Positions 1 to 14,101 of a stretch of 64,000 bases of DNA are shown here, piece by piece. The DNA is taken from positions 186,001-250,000 of the forward strand of contig JAXCGZ010001906.1 of NCBI GenBank assembly GCA_037179515.1, read 5' to 3'. Within the stretch, counting starts at the first letter, position 1. Each line of letters starts with the position of its first letter. The DNA comes from Halocaridina rubra. Taxonomy: Eukaryota; Arthropoda; Malacostraca; Decapoda; Atyidae. Below the pieces are notes generated by a model that was not told the DNA's origin, did no database searches, and saw only the letters and a program-made list of their open reading frames with translations. The position numbers were made by a program, and so were the translations under genes.

Positions 1-1
1 C

Positions 2-1801
2 AAAAGAGCAAGAAATGACTACCTAAGTAAAAGGAGAGAGGCAGAGAGAGATTATGAGAGGGACATCACCAGGAAGGCTAAAGAAAATCCCAAGCTTTTC
101 CACAGCTTTATCAGAGGAAAACTGAAGGTAAAAGAACAGGTTTTAAGGCTAAAGAGAGCAGATGGAAGCATCACTGAGACGGACGAAGAGATCTGCAAAG
201 AATTGAACAAGGAGTTTCAGTCAGTATTTACAGTAGAAAATACCCCACCCCCTCAGATTGCAGTGATAGAAGCTCAAGGGCCGGTATTAGAGAACATCAA
301 TCTTATAGCCACAGAGGTATGCAAAGCGCTGATGGATTTAGATGTTCATAAAGCTACAGGTCCTGATGACATATCCCCTCATGTGCTTAAAAAATGCGCA
401 AACACAATATCAGTGGCACTAAGTATCATATTTAAGGAGTCACTGGAGTCGGGGGAGATTCCAAGATGATGGAAACAAGCAAATGTGATACCTATCTTCA
501 AAAAGGGAAGGAGGGATACGGCTCTGAACTATAGACCAGTTTCCTTGACCAGCATAGTTTGCAAAGTTATGGAGAAACTACTAAGGAAACATATCTCTCT
601 TCACTTGGAATCCTTCAACTTTTTGTCAGTGAGGCAACATGGCTTCAGAGAAGGAAGATCAACAGTAACAAACTTATTAGAATTTTATGATGAGGTAAGC
701 CAAATCTTACAGGAAAGAGAGGGCTGGGCAGATTGCATATTCCTGGACTTCCAGAAAGCGTTTGACACTGTTCCACATGGGAGACTTATTAGGAAGCTGC
801 AATCAATGGCTAGAATAGGTGGAAATGTCTTGGAATGGATAAAAACTTACTTAGAAGGAAGGGAACAGAGGGTTAGAGTAAGACACTCAGTGTCTGAATG
901 GAGAAGAGTTAGTAGTGGAGTTCCACAGGGTTCAGTTTTAGGGCCACTTTTGTTCCTTGTATATGTAAATGACCTACCAGAGTCTGTAAATTCATTCATG
1001 AATATGTTTGCAGATGATGCAAAGATTGTGAAGAAAGTAAAAAACGAGAACAATGGTAGAGAACTTCAGGAGGATCTAAATAATCTGCATGAGTGGTCAG
1101 AAAAGTGGCTAATGAAATTCAATACCTCAAAATGTAAGGTAATGAGAATGGGTACAAGTGCAAGAAGGCCCAAGCTTGACTACTCGGTGGCTGGAGTACA
1201 ACTTCAAGAGACAGAAAATGAGAGAGATCTAGGAGTAAACATACTGGCAGATTTGTCTCCAGAAATACATATAAATGGCGTAGTAAGGGCAGCATATGCA
1301 TTCTTATCAAATGTAAGGGTAGCCTTCAGGCACATGGACAAGGAAATGTTCAGAAATATTTATGTAACCTATGTGAGGCCAAAACTCGAATATGCAGCCC
1401 CCTTTTGGAATCCGCACTTGAAAAAGCACATAGCTAAGCTTGAAAAAGTTCAAAGACATGCCACGAAACTGGTGCCAGAAATACGCAATCTCGGTTATGA
1501 TGAGAGGCTGAGGGAATTAGACTTGCCATCACTCGAAGCTAGAAGAGTAAGGGGGGATATGGTGACAGTCTTTAAATTCCTTCATGGTTATGATAGAGTG
1601 GATAGGGATCGATATTTCGATATGGCTGGCTCTAGAACTAGAGGTCATAGTTTGAAGCTTCGTAAGAAAACTTCTTTGCAGGATGTAAGGAAATACTTTT
1701 TCAGTGTAAGAGTAGTTGATAATTGGAATTCGCTAAGCGAGGAGGTAGTTAATGCTATCTCGATCCATAGTTTTAAGGACAGGTACGATAAGTATCACTA
1801 A
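2..1801 (+). pseudogene. LINE A copy A1: ORF2 reverse transcriptase, C-terminal part, one nonsense codon
   Basis: This is the 3' two-thirds of a non-LTR retrotransposon ORF2, cut off by the window start. The frame from base 2 stays open to the TAA at 1799-1801 except for one TGA at 467-469, where sister copies read Cys (TGC). The RT shows [36 protein letters not shown] and the catalytic FADDAK box. A basic linker rich in RRK and [10 protein letters not shown] precedes it and a CR1-like C-terminal region ending DRYDKYH follows. The enzyme would nick the target and copy its own RNA there. The endonuclease half lies outside the window. The copy is non-functional unless the stop is read through. 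Confidence 0.93.
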
Positions 1802-4133
<2,332 letters not shown>

Positions 4134-5607
4134 ATGTATGTATGTATGTATTTACCTAATTGCGTTTACGGGAAAGAGCCCAAAGCTCGCATTTTCCTGT
4201 CTCCTGATCGGTTCCATTTTATACTTAGTGATACTTATCATACTTGTCCTTAAAACTATGGATTCAGATAGAATTAACTACCTCCTCGCTTACCGAATTC
4301 CAATTATCAACTACTCTTACATTGAAAAAGAATATCCTTACATCCTGCAAAGAAGTTTTCTTACCAAGCTTCAAACTATTGCCTCTAGTTCTAGAGCTAG
4401 CCATATCAAAGTATCCATCCCTATCCACTCTATCATAACCATGAAGGAATTTAAAGACTGTCACTATATCCCCCCTCAATCTTCTAGCTTCGAGTGATGG
4501 TAAGTCTAATTTCCTCAAGCTCTCATCATAACTGAGATTACGTATTTCTGGCACCAGTTTCGTGGCATGTCTTTGAACTTTTTCAAGCTTAGCTATGTGC
4601 TTTTTCAAGTGTGGATTCCAAAAGGGGGCTGCATATTCGAGCTTTGGCCTCACATATGTTACATAAATATTTCTGAACATTTCATTGTCCATGTGCCTGA
4701 AGGCTACCCTTACATTTGATAAGAATGCATATGCTGCCCTTACTATGCCATTTATATGTATTTCTGGAGACAAATCTGCCAGTATGTTCACTCCTAGATC
4801 TTTCTCATTTTCTGTCTCTTGAAGTTGTACTCCAGCCACCGAGTAGTCAAGCTTGGGCCTTCTTGCACTTGTACCCATTCTCATTACCTTACATTTTGAA
4901 GTATTGAATTTCATTAGCCAGTTTTCTAACCACTCATTCAGACTATTAAGATCCTCCTGAAGTTCTCTACAATTGTTCTTGTTTTTTACTTTCTTCACAA
5001 TCTTTGCATCATCTGCAAACATATTCATGAATGAATTTACAGACTCTTGTAAGTCATTTACATATACAAGGAACAAAAGTGGCCCTAAAACTGAACCCTG
5101 TGGAACTCCACTACTAACTCTTCTCCATTCAGACACTGAGTGCCTTAGTCTAACCCTCTGTTCCCTTCCTTCTAAGTAAGTTTTTATCCATTCCAAGACA
5201 TTTCCACCTATTCTAGCCATTGCTTGCAGCTTCTTAAGTCTCCCATGTGGAACAGTGTCAAACGCTTTCTGGAAGTCTAGGAATATGCAATCTGCCCAGC
5301 CTTCTCTTTCCTGTAAGATTCGGCATACCTCATCATAAAATTCTAATAAGTTTGTTACTGTTGATCTACCTTCTCTGAAGCCATGTTGCCTCACTGACAT
5401 AAAGTTGAAGGATTCCATGATAAGAGAGATATGTTTCCTTAGTAGTTTCTCCATAACTTTGCAAACTATGCTGGTCAAGGAAACTGGTCTATAGTTTAGA
5501 GCCGTATCCCTCCTTCCCTTTTTGAAGATAGGTATCACATTTGCTTGTTTCCAGCATCTTGGAATCTCCCCTGTCTCCAGTGACTTTTTAAATATGATAC
5601 TTAGTGC
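4134..5607 (-). mobile_element. LINE A copy A3, 5'-truncated
   Basis: A single terminal repeat (ATTTACCTAATTGCG on the plus strand), preceded by (TGTA)n, marks the 3' end at about 4134-4160. The 5' break at about 5607 lies in the ALSIIFK segment and abuts the tail of A4. It has diverged more from the other copies than A2 has. Confidence 0.9.
4264..5607 (-). pseudogene. LINE A copy A3: RT fragment with early stop
   Basis: The RT frame runs from the truncation to a premature TGA at 4264-4266, about 14 residues before the family's normal DKYH end. One residue is missing in the segment after the catalytic DFQKAFD box (GRLKKLQ instead of GRLIRKLQ). The [11 protein letters not shown] and FADDAK boxes remain. 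Many replacements show that it is older than the copies at 31-48 kb. No endonuclease is present. Confidence 0.85.
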
Positions 5608-5690
5608 GTGTGTGTGATTACCTAATTGTGTTTACGGGAAAGAGCCCAAAGCTCGTATCTTCCCGTCTCCTGATCGGTTCCATTTTAGAC

Positions 5691-7755
5691 TTAGTGATAC
5701 TTATCATACCTGTCCTTAAAACTATGGATCCAGATAGAATTAACTACCAATTATCAACTACTCTTACACTGAAAAAGTATTTCCTTACATCCTGCAAAGA
5801 TGCTTTCTTACCAAGTTTCAAACTATGTCCTCTAGTTCTAGAGCCAGCCATATCAAAATATCCATCCCTATCCACTCTATAATAACTATTTAGGAATTTA
5901 AGGACTGTCACCATATCCCTCTCAATCTTCTAGCTTCGAGTGATGATAAGTCTAATTCGCTCAGCATCTCATCATAACTGAGATTGCGCATTTCTGGCAC
6001 CAGTTTCATGGCATGTCTTTGAACTTTTTCAAGCTTAGCTATGTGCATTTTCAAGTGCGGATTCCAAAAGGGGGCTGCATATTTAAGTTTTGGCCTCACG
6101 TAGGTTACATAAATATTTCTGAATATTTCCTTGTCCATGTGCCTGAAGGCTACCCTTACATTTAATAAGAAGGCATATGCTGCCCTTACTATGCCATTTA
6201 TATGTATTTCTGGAGACAAATCTGCTAGTATGTTTACTCCTAGATCTCTCTCATTTTCTGTCTCTTGAAGTTGTACTCCAGCCACCTAGTAGCTTGGGCC
6301 TTCTTGCACTTGTACCCATTCTCATTACCTTACATTTTGAAGTATTGCATTTCATTAGCCACTTTTCTGACCACTCATGCAGACTCTTTATATCTTCCTG
6401 AAGTTCTCTACCATTGTTCTTGTTTCCTACTTTCTTCACAATCTTTGCATCATCTGCAAACATATTCATAAATGACTTTACAGACTCTGGTAGGTCATTT
6501 ACATATACAAGGAACAAAAGTGACCCTAAAACTTAACCCTGTGGAACTCCACTACTAACTTTTCTCCATTCAGACACTGAGTGTCTTACTCTAACCTTCT
6601 GTTCCCTTCCTCCTAAGTAAGTTTTATCCATTCCAAGACATTTCCACCTAGTTTAGCCATTTCTTGCAGCTTCCTAATAAGTCTCCCATGTGGAACAGTG
6701 TCAAATGCTTTCTGGAAGTCTAGGAATATGCAATCTGCCCATCCCTCTCTTTCCTGTAAAATTCGGCTTACCTCATCATTAAATTCTAATAAGTTTGTTA
6801 CTGTTGATCTACCTTCTCTGAATCCATGTTGCCTCAATGACAAAAAGTTGAAGGATTCCAAGTGAAGAGAGATATGTTTCCTTAGTAGTTTCCCCATAAC
6901 TTTGCAAACTATGCTGGTCAAGAAAACTGGTCTATAGTTTAGAGCCGTATCCCTCCTTCCCTTTTTGAAGATAGGTATCATGTTTGCTTGTTTCCAGCAG
7001 CTTGGAATCTCCCCTGACTCCAGTGACTTTTTAAATATGATACATAGTGCCAGTAATGGTTGAGTTTGTGCATTTTTTTAGTACATGAAGGGATATATCA
7101 TCAGGAACTGTAGCTGTTTGGACATCTAACTCCATCAGCACTTTGCATACCTCTGTGGCTGTAAGGTTGATGTTCTCTAATACCAGCCCATGATCTTCTA
7201 TCTCTGCAATCTGAGGGGGTGGGGTATTTTCTACAGATACCTGTTCTTTTACCTTCAGTTTTCCTCTGATAAAGCTGTGGAAAAGCTTGGGATTTTCTTT
7301 AGCCTTCCTGGTGATGTCCCTCTCATAGTCTCTCTCTGCCTCTCTCATTTTACTTAGGTAGTCATTTCTTGCTCTTTTGTAGGTTTGCCAGGCATTTATG
7401 TTTTTTCTCCTCCTATACCTTTTCCAGCATTTGTCTCTCCACTCCTTAGCTCTTTTACACCCATTATCGAATCATTTCTCTTTGGCATGAATTACACCTA
7501 CTTTGGTGACAGGTATGCAGCAATCTACTATCTTCCCATATTTCTCACAAAAGATGTCATACATTTCTTGTACAGATTTGTTGTAAAATAAGGTTCTCCA
7601 GTCAATAACTGCAAAGAGCCCATTCATTTTGATGTAATCTCCTTTCGGATAGTTCCTCTCATGTCCTCAGTGCCTCTACTCTCAGGAAGAATATCTTCAA
7701 TGATATACTCCATCAACAACACACAGTGGTCACTCTTTCCAACTGGTGGTTCATA
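5691..7755 (-). pseudogene. LINE A copy A4: RT half of ORF2, multiply frameshifted
   Basis: RT pieces in different frames lie at 5908-6285, 6251-6517, 6613-6981 and 7031-7348. Frames shift near 5930, 6285, 6530 (a stop at the GVPQGS region) and 6610. A deletion at about 7237 joins the [13 protein letters not shown] segment, removing the [15 protein letters not shown] part. The [10 protein letters not shown] and [12 protein letters not shown] boxes remain readable. The segment 7349-7755 is the basic linker, also broken. Clearly dead. Confidence 0.85.
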
Positions 7756-8480
7756 CTAAATTTTTTCAATATCCAACACATTATCTGTGAACACTAGATC
7801 AAGTAGTGATGGCTCATCCCCACCCCTGGCCATTGTTGGTTCCATTACATGTTGGTGTAGGAAATTCCCTTGTACGCAATCTAGGAATCTTGCCCCGAAT
7901 GAGTCCTCACCACTGTTTGGGTCAAGATTTATCCAATCTATCTCTTTATGATTAAAGTCTCCCATAGTCAAAAAACTACTTTTTTTTCCCGTGCCATGTT
8001 AACAACTGAGTTTATGACTTCAATAGTACCTATATGACTTTCCTCATAAACTTCAAGCCTATTTTGGTTCCTTGGTGGGTTGTATGCAACAGTTATTATA
8101 ATGCTCTCTGACCCAGTATTTATGCGAGCAACAAGAAATTCTTTGAACTCACTTTCTATAGCCAAGTTTATTTCTTCAACTTGAATCCTTTCACTTATGA
8201 GCAGTGCTATCCCTCCACCAGTCCTCTCAGATCTTTCAACCCTTAGTATTCTGAAGCCCTTAGGAAAAACTGTGACACTGTTTATGTCCTCACTCAACTT
8301 AGTCTCTGTAATTGCCACTATATCTGCCTTACTGTTGTGAATCCTATCTTTTAATTCTACTGCCTTACCAGCTAATCCATCAGCATTTGTGTATAACAAT
8401 CTTAATGAGGCCCCACCCCCTGATCTTCTGTCATTATTTTCTTTATCTCCCCTTTGTCTGGAAGAACTCTGTAACAAAAA
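7756..8480 (-). pseudogene. LINE A copy A4: apurinic-type endonuclease domain of ORF2
   Basis: Two pieces, 7968-8477 and 7756-7971, carry the EEP/APE-like endonuclease. The N-terminal LLYTNADGL holds the Asn block and AITETKLSEDIN the catalytic Glu. RTGGGIALLI and AYNPPRNQNR follow, then MGDFNHKEIDW (Asp/Asn block) and, broken here, the SDHCVLL block. This domain makes the first-strand nick for target-primed reverse transcription. A frameshift falls in the A-rich stretch near 7975 and the end near 7755 is stopped before the SDH block. The N-terminal frame overlaps the end of ORF1. Confidence 0.87.
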
Positions 8481-9430
8481 TTTTTCTTCTGTTCTTCATT
8501 TCTTTCATCATTTAACCTTCTTGCCTCTTGCAACAAGTTTTAGATCTTTCCCATCTCTTCCTGTGTTCTGTATCGTCTAATGAACACTTCTTTGAATTCT
8601 TGAAGGTCTTTTAGACTTTTTTTTCTCAACAATATTTCCCTACATGTTTCCCCTCTCTCAATGGTTACTTTTGTTGGTCTCGGCTTTCCTTCTCTCGAAT
8701 ATTTACCTAGTTGGTGTATGTTTACAATATCCTTAGGACCACAAACTACTCCAAGCTTTCTTATCAAGTCTACAACCCTAGCTTTATTTTCTTCAAGTCT
8801 CCCCTGCCATGTTGGCTCCTGGGATTCGCTTATGCCTGAGATTACCACTGTCTTCTCCTTATCAAGTGCCTGTCTGATGAGTGGGTTTGCCCTTTCCATC
8901 ACAACGTCTTTCATTTTTTCGATTACTGTCTCTTTATAGTCAACTGTTTGTATGTTTTCCAGTGCCACCACCTTTACAGCCTCTTTTACTGCCACATTCC
9001 CCTTTAGTGCATCAGCAAAGGAAGTTTTCATGGCATCATTTTCCATATTCAGCTCCTGGAACTCTTTTCTGAACTGTTCAATGTTTTCCTTAATCTGGAC
9101 ATTCAAAGCATCAATCTCGTCTCTCTCAGAAGAGAGCAGTGATCTAACATCTAATTCCTTAAGGTTGTCATTCAGCTGTTTGTTTTTATCTTCTTGTTTA
9201 GAAATTCCAGATTCTAGTCGACTCTTTTCCCCTTCCAGCTTCTTTATTCTTTTTTCTAGTACCTTTCTCTCCTGCCCTTGGGCTTTATTTGCTTCCTCCA
9301 AAGATCTTATTTGCTCTCTGAGTGTTTCATTCTCTTTCATTTCTCCATCAATATTCCCAATTTTATCATCAAGGCTTATAACCATTGCCTCTAAATTCTT
9401 GATTTTCTGTTTAAGTCTCCTAATGGCTTC
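8481..9430 (-). pseudogene. LINE A copy A4: ORF1, coiled coil plus RRM-like region
   Basis: The main frame, 8540-9385, is 281 residues. Residues 1-110 are strongly heptad-like and charged (KENETLREQIRSLEE and EKRIKKLEGEKSRLE), a coiled coil likely to multimerise. Residues 170-275 (VVISGISES, DLIRKLGVV, GKPRPTKVT, EVFIRRYRT) resemble the RRM-like RNA-binding part of LINE ORF1 proteins. A TAA at about 8540 cuts the protein relative to copy A13, whose frame continues through EARRLNDERNE to its stop. The frame is open about 20 codons upstream of the ATG at 9385, so the true start is unknown. The protein would coat LINE RNA. Confidence 0.8.
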
Positions 9431-10045
9431 CCCTCCTACCTACCCATGGATGGGAGAGGTTTGGGACAGAGATGGCGTCATTTTTATGTTCTCCCTCTCA
9501 CAGAATATAGAAAGAAGACGAGAAAGAGGAAAAAAAAAGAGAGAAAAACTTTTATTTAAGCTTCACACAGAATTTTTATATCTCCATATAAGTGCTATTT
9601 AGTGACTCAGTTTATCTCTTTTCTGGTAACACACATCTTAATTTAAAAACTTGACCATGGTAATTTAAGTATAAAAAGAAAAAGAAAAACAAAAGTCAAA
9701 CCTGAAGGAAAATTCGAATTTGTGTCTGAGGTGGCACCCACCTGTTTCTGCTATATATTCTTCCTAACTGATAAACTCACTTGCTAATCAAGATATGTTA
9801 TCACAGGATTAGACTTTACATTTAACTCAATATATATACAAAATAAAAAAAAAATAGTAAAAGAGAAAGCTAAAAGAAAAGCAAAAAAATGAAGAAAATA
9901 AGACAGTGTACTACTTGGCAACTTAACTCAGTTCTGTTGACAGGTGGATATTTGTTTTTTTTTTTTAATTATTCAATTATTTCGTGTATCAAACTAACTA
10001 ACAAGTTAATATAAATGGGAAGGATACTGATTTTAACAATATATG
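9431..10045. other. LINE A 5' leader and AT-rich intergenic DNA
   Basis: About 9431-9600 is probably the rest of the A4 leader; it contains an A-rich/GA-rich stretch on the plus strand near 9510-9550. From 9600 to 10045 I see AT-rich DNA with poly(A) and poly(T) runs and no coding frame or recognisable repeat. Confidence 0.5.
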
Positions 10046-10112
10046 GAACCACAGGATCAGGTAAACGGCTTAAGAGCTTTCCCCAGTTTACACAAAAAAT
10101 TAGGTAATGTGA
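10046..10112 (+). repeat. Old LINE A-related 3' end stub
   Basis: GGAACCACAGGATCAGG, then GAGCTTTCCCCAGTTTACAC and ATTAGGTAATGTGATG, follow the order of the LINE A 3' UTR (GGAACCGATCAGG, GAGCTTTGGG...CCCGTAAACAC, AATTAGGTAATCAC) with many changes. It looks like a much older 3' fragment of the same or a related family, with no coding part left. Confidence 0.6.
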
Positions 10113-10385
10113 TGTGATGGCTTCACTTTTGGCAACTCTTCTTAATTTCCTTCAAGGCAGAACTGGACGGCAGCTTCTCTCTCCCCTCACGAAAATGTTC
10201 TTAATTTTTTCCTTTAATATTTTGGACAGTCTCGTCATACAACAAATATAAGTTTTGTACTCACAATACTCTGCAGGATTTCAGATTTTGGGAAATTATG
10301 GTAAAGTTTTCCACTAAGCACTTAGTCACTCAAAAACACAAGTAGAAATTTAAGAGGAGCAGTTTCGTGTGTCACTGAACGTGTG

Positions 10386-10389
10386 CTAT
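10386..10389. repeat. Target-site duplication CTAT, left
   Basis: CTAT directly precedes the left LTR end TGTCG. The same four bases directly follow the right LTR at 29233-29236. A 4-bp duplication at these two far ends supports a single element between them. Confidence 0.65.
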
Positions 10390-11305
10390 TGTCGTAATGT
10401 TAATTACTATTCCACCACTTGTCACCAGTTGTCGTGATGAATTCTTCTCACTACGTTAATATTAGTACCAGAAGGGTGCAAGGTAAGAATGGACAAGCAG
10501 TGGTTCCTTTATCTTAATTTATTCTAGAGTACAACACATTCGACGCCTCAATGCCCCCCCCTCTTATGACTATCACAATCTATAATCTATTCGTGCCCCG
10601 GGCAAAGTTCTAACTAACTGTGTCTGCCCTGGGTGGTTCTTGAAATACCCCAGGGGCAGGGCGTGGCTTGACATCCAATCCTGCCAATGAACTCAAGTGA
10701 CATCCAGTCCTGCAAATCAACTCCAGGTTCGAAGTGGAGTCCCTCCTATTTTGGGGAGGAGCTATTTCAACAAGCCTATAGAACGGAAAAGTTCCAGGTC
10801 AGAGCGTGGCTATTGGGTATCTCTCCAGGGCATGTACATACGTACGGGTCAAATGTTTGTGTTTCTTGTGGTTTAGGAAATGGCTAACTTCTTGGTCTTT
10901 CCCATCCTCTTCAGGTACTCGATGCCAGATGCTAAGTCTCATGGGTCCGGTCATATATCTTCTTGACACTTTCTACAAACATTGGCCGTACCGCAGAAAA
11001 CAATTGGGAGAGTATTCTATTTCACCCTTGACTTCTAGCCTCTCACGTTTCTCTTCACGACTTGTGGTGTTTTCGAGGACCGAGGGTCCCTTATCCTTTA
11101 GGCCTCTTGGGGGTGCATGGCGCCGGCGGTTAGTTCCAGGTGCCTAGCCATAAATCTTGGTGGTCCCAAGGGAAAACATGGTCTGCACCCAAAACTCAAT
11201 AAAAGTGAGGGCATGTAATAAAATATCTGTGCCCTCGACCGTTACCCCTCAAGATTTGTTACAAGTTTCAGATTCTGGCTTCAGCACAATTTCTATCATG
11301 CGACA
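10390..11305 (-). repeat. 3' LTR (minus-strand element)
   Basis: 916 bp, TGTCG...CGACA, the same length as the copy at 28317-29232. I counted about 14 substitutions by eye between the two and no length change, so the insertion is fairly recent. The small open frames inside, for example 10806-11147, are matched in the other LTR but are not recognisable proteins. Confidence 0.9.
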
Positions 11306-11313
11306 TCCCTCCC
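11306..11313 (-). promoter_or_regulatory. Polypurine tract of the LTR element
   Basis: On the minus strand GGGAGGGA lies immediately before the LTR start TGTCG. This is the position and composition expected of the plus-strand primer of an LTR retrotransposon. Confidence 0.65.
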
Positions 11314-12199
11314 AACCAAAACTGAAATATCTCTTATTTCAGTCGAAGCATGGGCTATTTTTTCGAGAGCTCTTGGACATATCCTAGCTAACATTAGTTT
11401 ACAATAGAAATGGGGCCGAATTATTTAAGCTATTTTCTAAGAATTCCTAGTCCTATGAATACTAAACAATCTTTAGTACAAGCATTCCTATATTTAACAA
11501 ATAAAATTAACCTTAATCATTAGGATTTCAGTGTGTAACTAATCATTATCAAACATTAATTAAGATCACAAGTTAGTTGAGACCATGACGTTACTGTGTC
11601 TACTTCTCTCCTTTTTCAAAAGATTTACAAAAGTTGGTTAGCTACGGTAAAAATATAAATCATGTAGAACATTAGTATGTACGAACATTTAAAATGCGAT
11701 AGACAATAACATAAATGGTAAATTCCTATCGTTACTATGGGGCATTGATTTGTCTTAAACTTAGGCCTTAAAAAACTACTCCTGAAACAAAATATTGGTT
11801 ACAATGTGAAAAGTCAGAAAACATTCATCATTTCAATATGCAATTCCTATTCAGAGACAAACTGATATGAGAACTTAATGAACACAAAGATTAAATCATG
11901 ATTCAAACAATGATAATGCTAAAGCAAAACAATGATATTATTTAGGCAGAAGACTACTTGTTACTATTGGTGCAAATCATACAATTTAAAGGCACTTATT
12001 CAAAAACTATATTTAAAGGAGTCTCTGAGTTGTCGCCTAAAATTATCTTAAAACTAGTAAAACAAATAAAAAAAGAAATGGTCTTTTAACACAATGGTCA
12101 AAGACGGTGGGAACCTTTTCTTTCCCATTTTTTTTTCTTTCAGTTCTAAAACGTGGGTTGTTCTTTTCAACGACTAATAAGGGATTTTAAATACCCTTC
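11314..12199. other. Non-coding interior of the LTR element
   Basis: About 0.9 kb of AT-rich DNA with no open frame resembling a retroelement protein. The absence of pol here suggests that the element was internally deleted or is a non-autonomous form. Confidence 0.45.
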
Positions 12200-13694
12200 T
12201 TTCTCTCTTCACTAAGGTTTGGACATGTATAGGGATTTTTTTTTCTTTCTGTTTGAATCCCATCAATGCGTGTACGTGGCTTCTAAAGGTATTATTAAGA
12301 TATTTAAAAAAACTTCTCTTTTCTTTTTTCTCTCTTTTCACTACAGTTAGGACATGTATGGGAATTACCCCCCTTTTTTTCTGGGATTTCATCAATTCGT
12401 TTACATGGCTTTTTAAAGTGTTATTAAGATATTAAAGACTTTTGTTTTCTCTTTCCCTTGCTCACGAAATTCTTGCTAGGCGTTATTCCACGGTCTCTCT
12501 CTCCTCATTTTTTCACTCCCCCGCCGTCTTCGCTGCAAGCCCAGGTTCGTACACTACCATAAATTATCTTCTTTCTAATATAGGCAAGACAAAGAGGAAG
12601 CGATCGATGCACGTTCCAAATCCCTCCAGCCTGGCTTTTTCGTCCTACCCTCGGGCCGATCTTGACTAAGACCACCCTGTAGGAGACCTGCAACGTCAGC
12701 ACGATTCTCTTCAGTACTGCATACACATGTACCTTTGAAGCAGACCTCGGGATGAAAATTTGAACTTATGTCACTACTACAGTTGTAAGAAAGGTTCCTT
12801 ATGACTTCAGGGTACCAACAATGGCCATACGTTGGTAATCTGAGGCTATACTTTGCCTCCCCTGCAACTGCAAGTGATTGCAATCTCTATTCAATGGGCA
12901 ACAGGGACTTGTTTGAGAGGACAAAATCTAAAGACTTTTAGAACTTGCAGGTCGGGGCTGCCTAGAAATAGGGTGGTAATGGAAGGTATGTGTCTACACA
13001 ACTAGGTTATTATTCCAAGATACTTAGGACTTGGCTTAGAAACTGATACATAATATTACTTTACTATAGTCATAAAAAACAATCATTAAATACTGAGAAA
13101 AGCCACTAAAGACATATTCTTATTAGCAGTGGCTACAATAACATCAAGTATGAATTCAGATAAAAGATACAAATCATCAGGTTACTGCTGATTGCATTTC
13201 AAAAATAATGGTTAGCAACTGGGCATTGAGAGATAGCAACAATAACAGTCAACATACTAATATTACTAATAATCATGATCAAAAAAATAAAATAAAAATA
13301 TTAATTCAGGAATAGCCATATATATACAACGGAGACTGGCATTCAGATGTAAGAACAGAGTTCTATACTTATATTTCATAGTAATGCTCATTCTAACACA
13401 GTCTCTTTTACTATTCGAATTCCTGCTGTCATAATCTATGTATATATATATATATAGAGCATAAACGGCAACTTTCAGGCTCTCAATTTGTCAATGGGAG
13501 TTCTGTCTATTCTTTAAACAGTTGCGACATGTGGCAAAACGTATTTATGCAATAACAGCATGCAACAATTTATCAACTGAAATAAAATGTAGGCACAATT
13601 ATCGCCTAGCTTCGCTGGAAAAAAAACAAAAAAAAGAATCAATGACGGCAACATTCTTGTAGTATCGGAAGAAGCTCATGTCAGTCTCAGAGTA
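12200..13694 (+). repeat. Dispersed repeat R1, copy 1 (left part)
   Basis: This segment aligns by eye with 54240-55840. Shared blocks include GCTGCCT(A/G)GAAATAGGGTGGTAAT, TTATTATTCCAAGATAC, ATTCGAATTCCTGC and CTCAATTTGTCA(A/G)TGGGAG. Identity looks like roughly 75-85%. A (TA)n tract sits at the same point in both (13439-13455 here, 55463-55571 there) and a (GA)n tract at the end of both. No coding frame is convincing and the repeat class is unknown. It continues at 18309 after the LINE B insertion. Confidence 0.65.
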
Positions 13695-13730
13695 GAGAGA
13701 GGGAGAGAGGGAGAGAGAGAGGGAGAGAGA

Positions 13731-13808
<78 letters not shown>
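13695..13808. repeat. (GA)n microsatellite
   Basis: An impure GA/GGGA start becomes a pure GA run of about 70 bp. It lies at the same position in R1 as the (GA)n tract at 55852-55938 of the second copy. The LINE B insertion begins directly after it. Confidence 0.9.
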
Positions 13809-13812
<4 letters not shown>

Positions 13813-14101
13813 TTGACTGGGCGACCTTGAAATACGTTGCTTTATCCACCCACGTGTCAGATGAGACGGGACTCCTTCCTTTAAATGTACTGAAAATAAA
13901 AAAATTGGCGCAGAGTATCTCTAATAATAAAATAATAAATAAACGAATGAAAGTGAACAAACGTCAGCAATGACTATCGATAGAGTTTTAAGTTTATTGT
14001 CAGAGGGCTATTCTTATTCCCAAATTGGATTGTATTTTTTCCTGGGTTCATCCAGTGAGGACGTGCTTCCAGTAGCTCTAGTCTTGACCATACTTAGTAC
14101 A

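Larger units (their letters stand above)
5608..9480 (-). mobile_element. LINE A copy A4, near full length but decayed
   Basis: This is the only copy in the window that reaches from the 3' tail (GTGTGTGATTACC at 5608) through RT, endonuclease and nearly all of ORF1. It therefore defines the element's gene order: ORF1, then ORF2 with EN and RT, then a short 3' UTR. The 5' limit is uncertain, because no second copy covers the region beyond about 9430. The element is roughly 3.9-4.0 kb. Confidence 0.85.

Noticed and set aside
8952..9602. 216-residue plus-strand frame over LINE A ORF1
   Set aside because: It is antisense to the coiled-coil ORF1, whose minus-strand reading has clear family features; Ser/Phe-rich composition is typical of the complement of a coiled coil.
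10806..11147. 113-residue frame inside the LTR, repeated at 28733-29074
   Set aside because: It is conserved only because both LTRs are copies, is antisense to the element, and has no recognisable domain.
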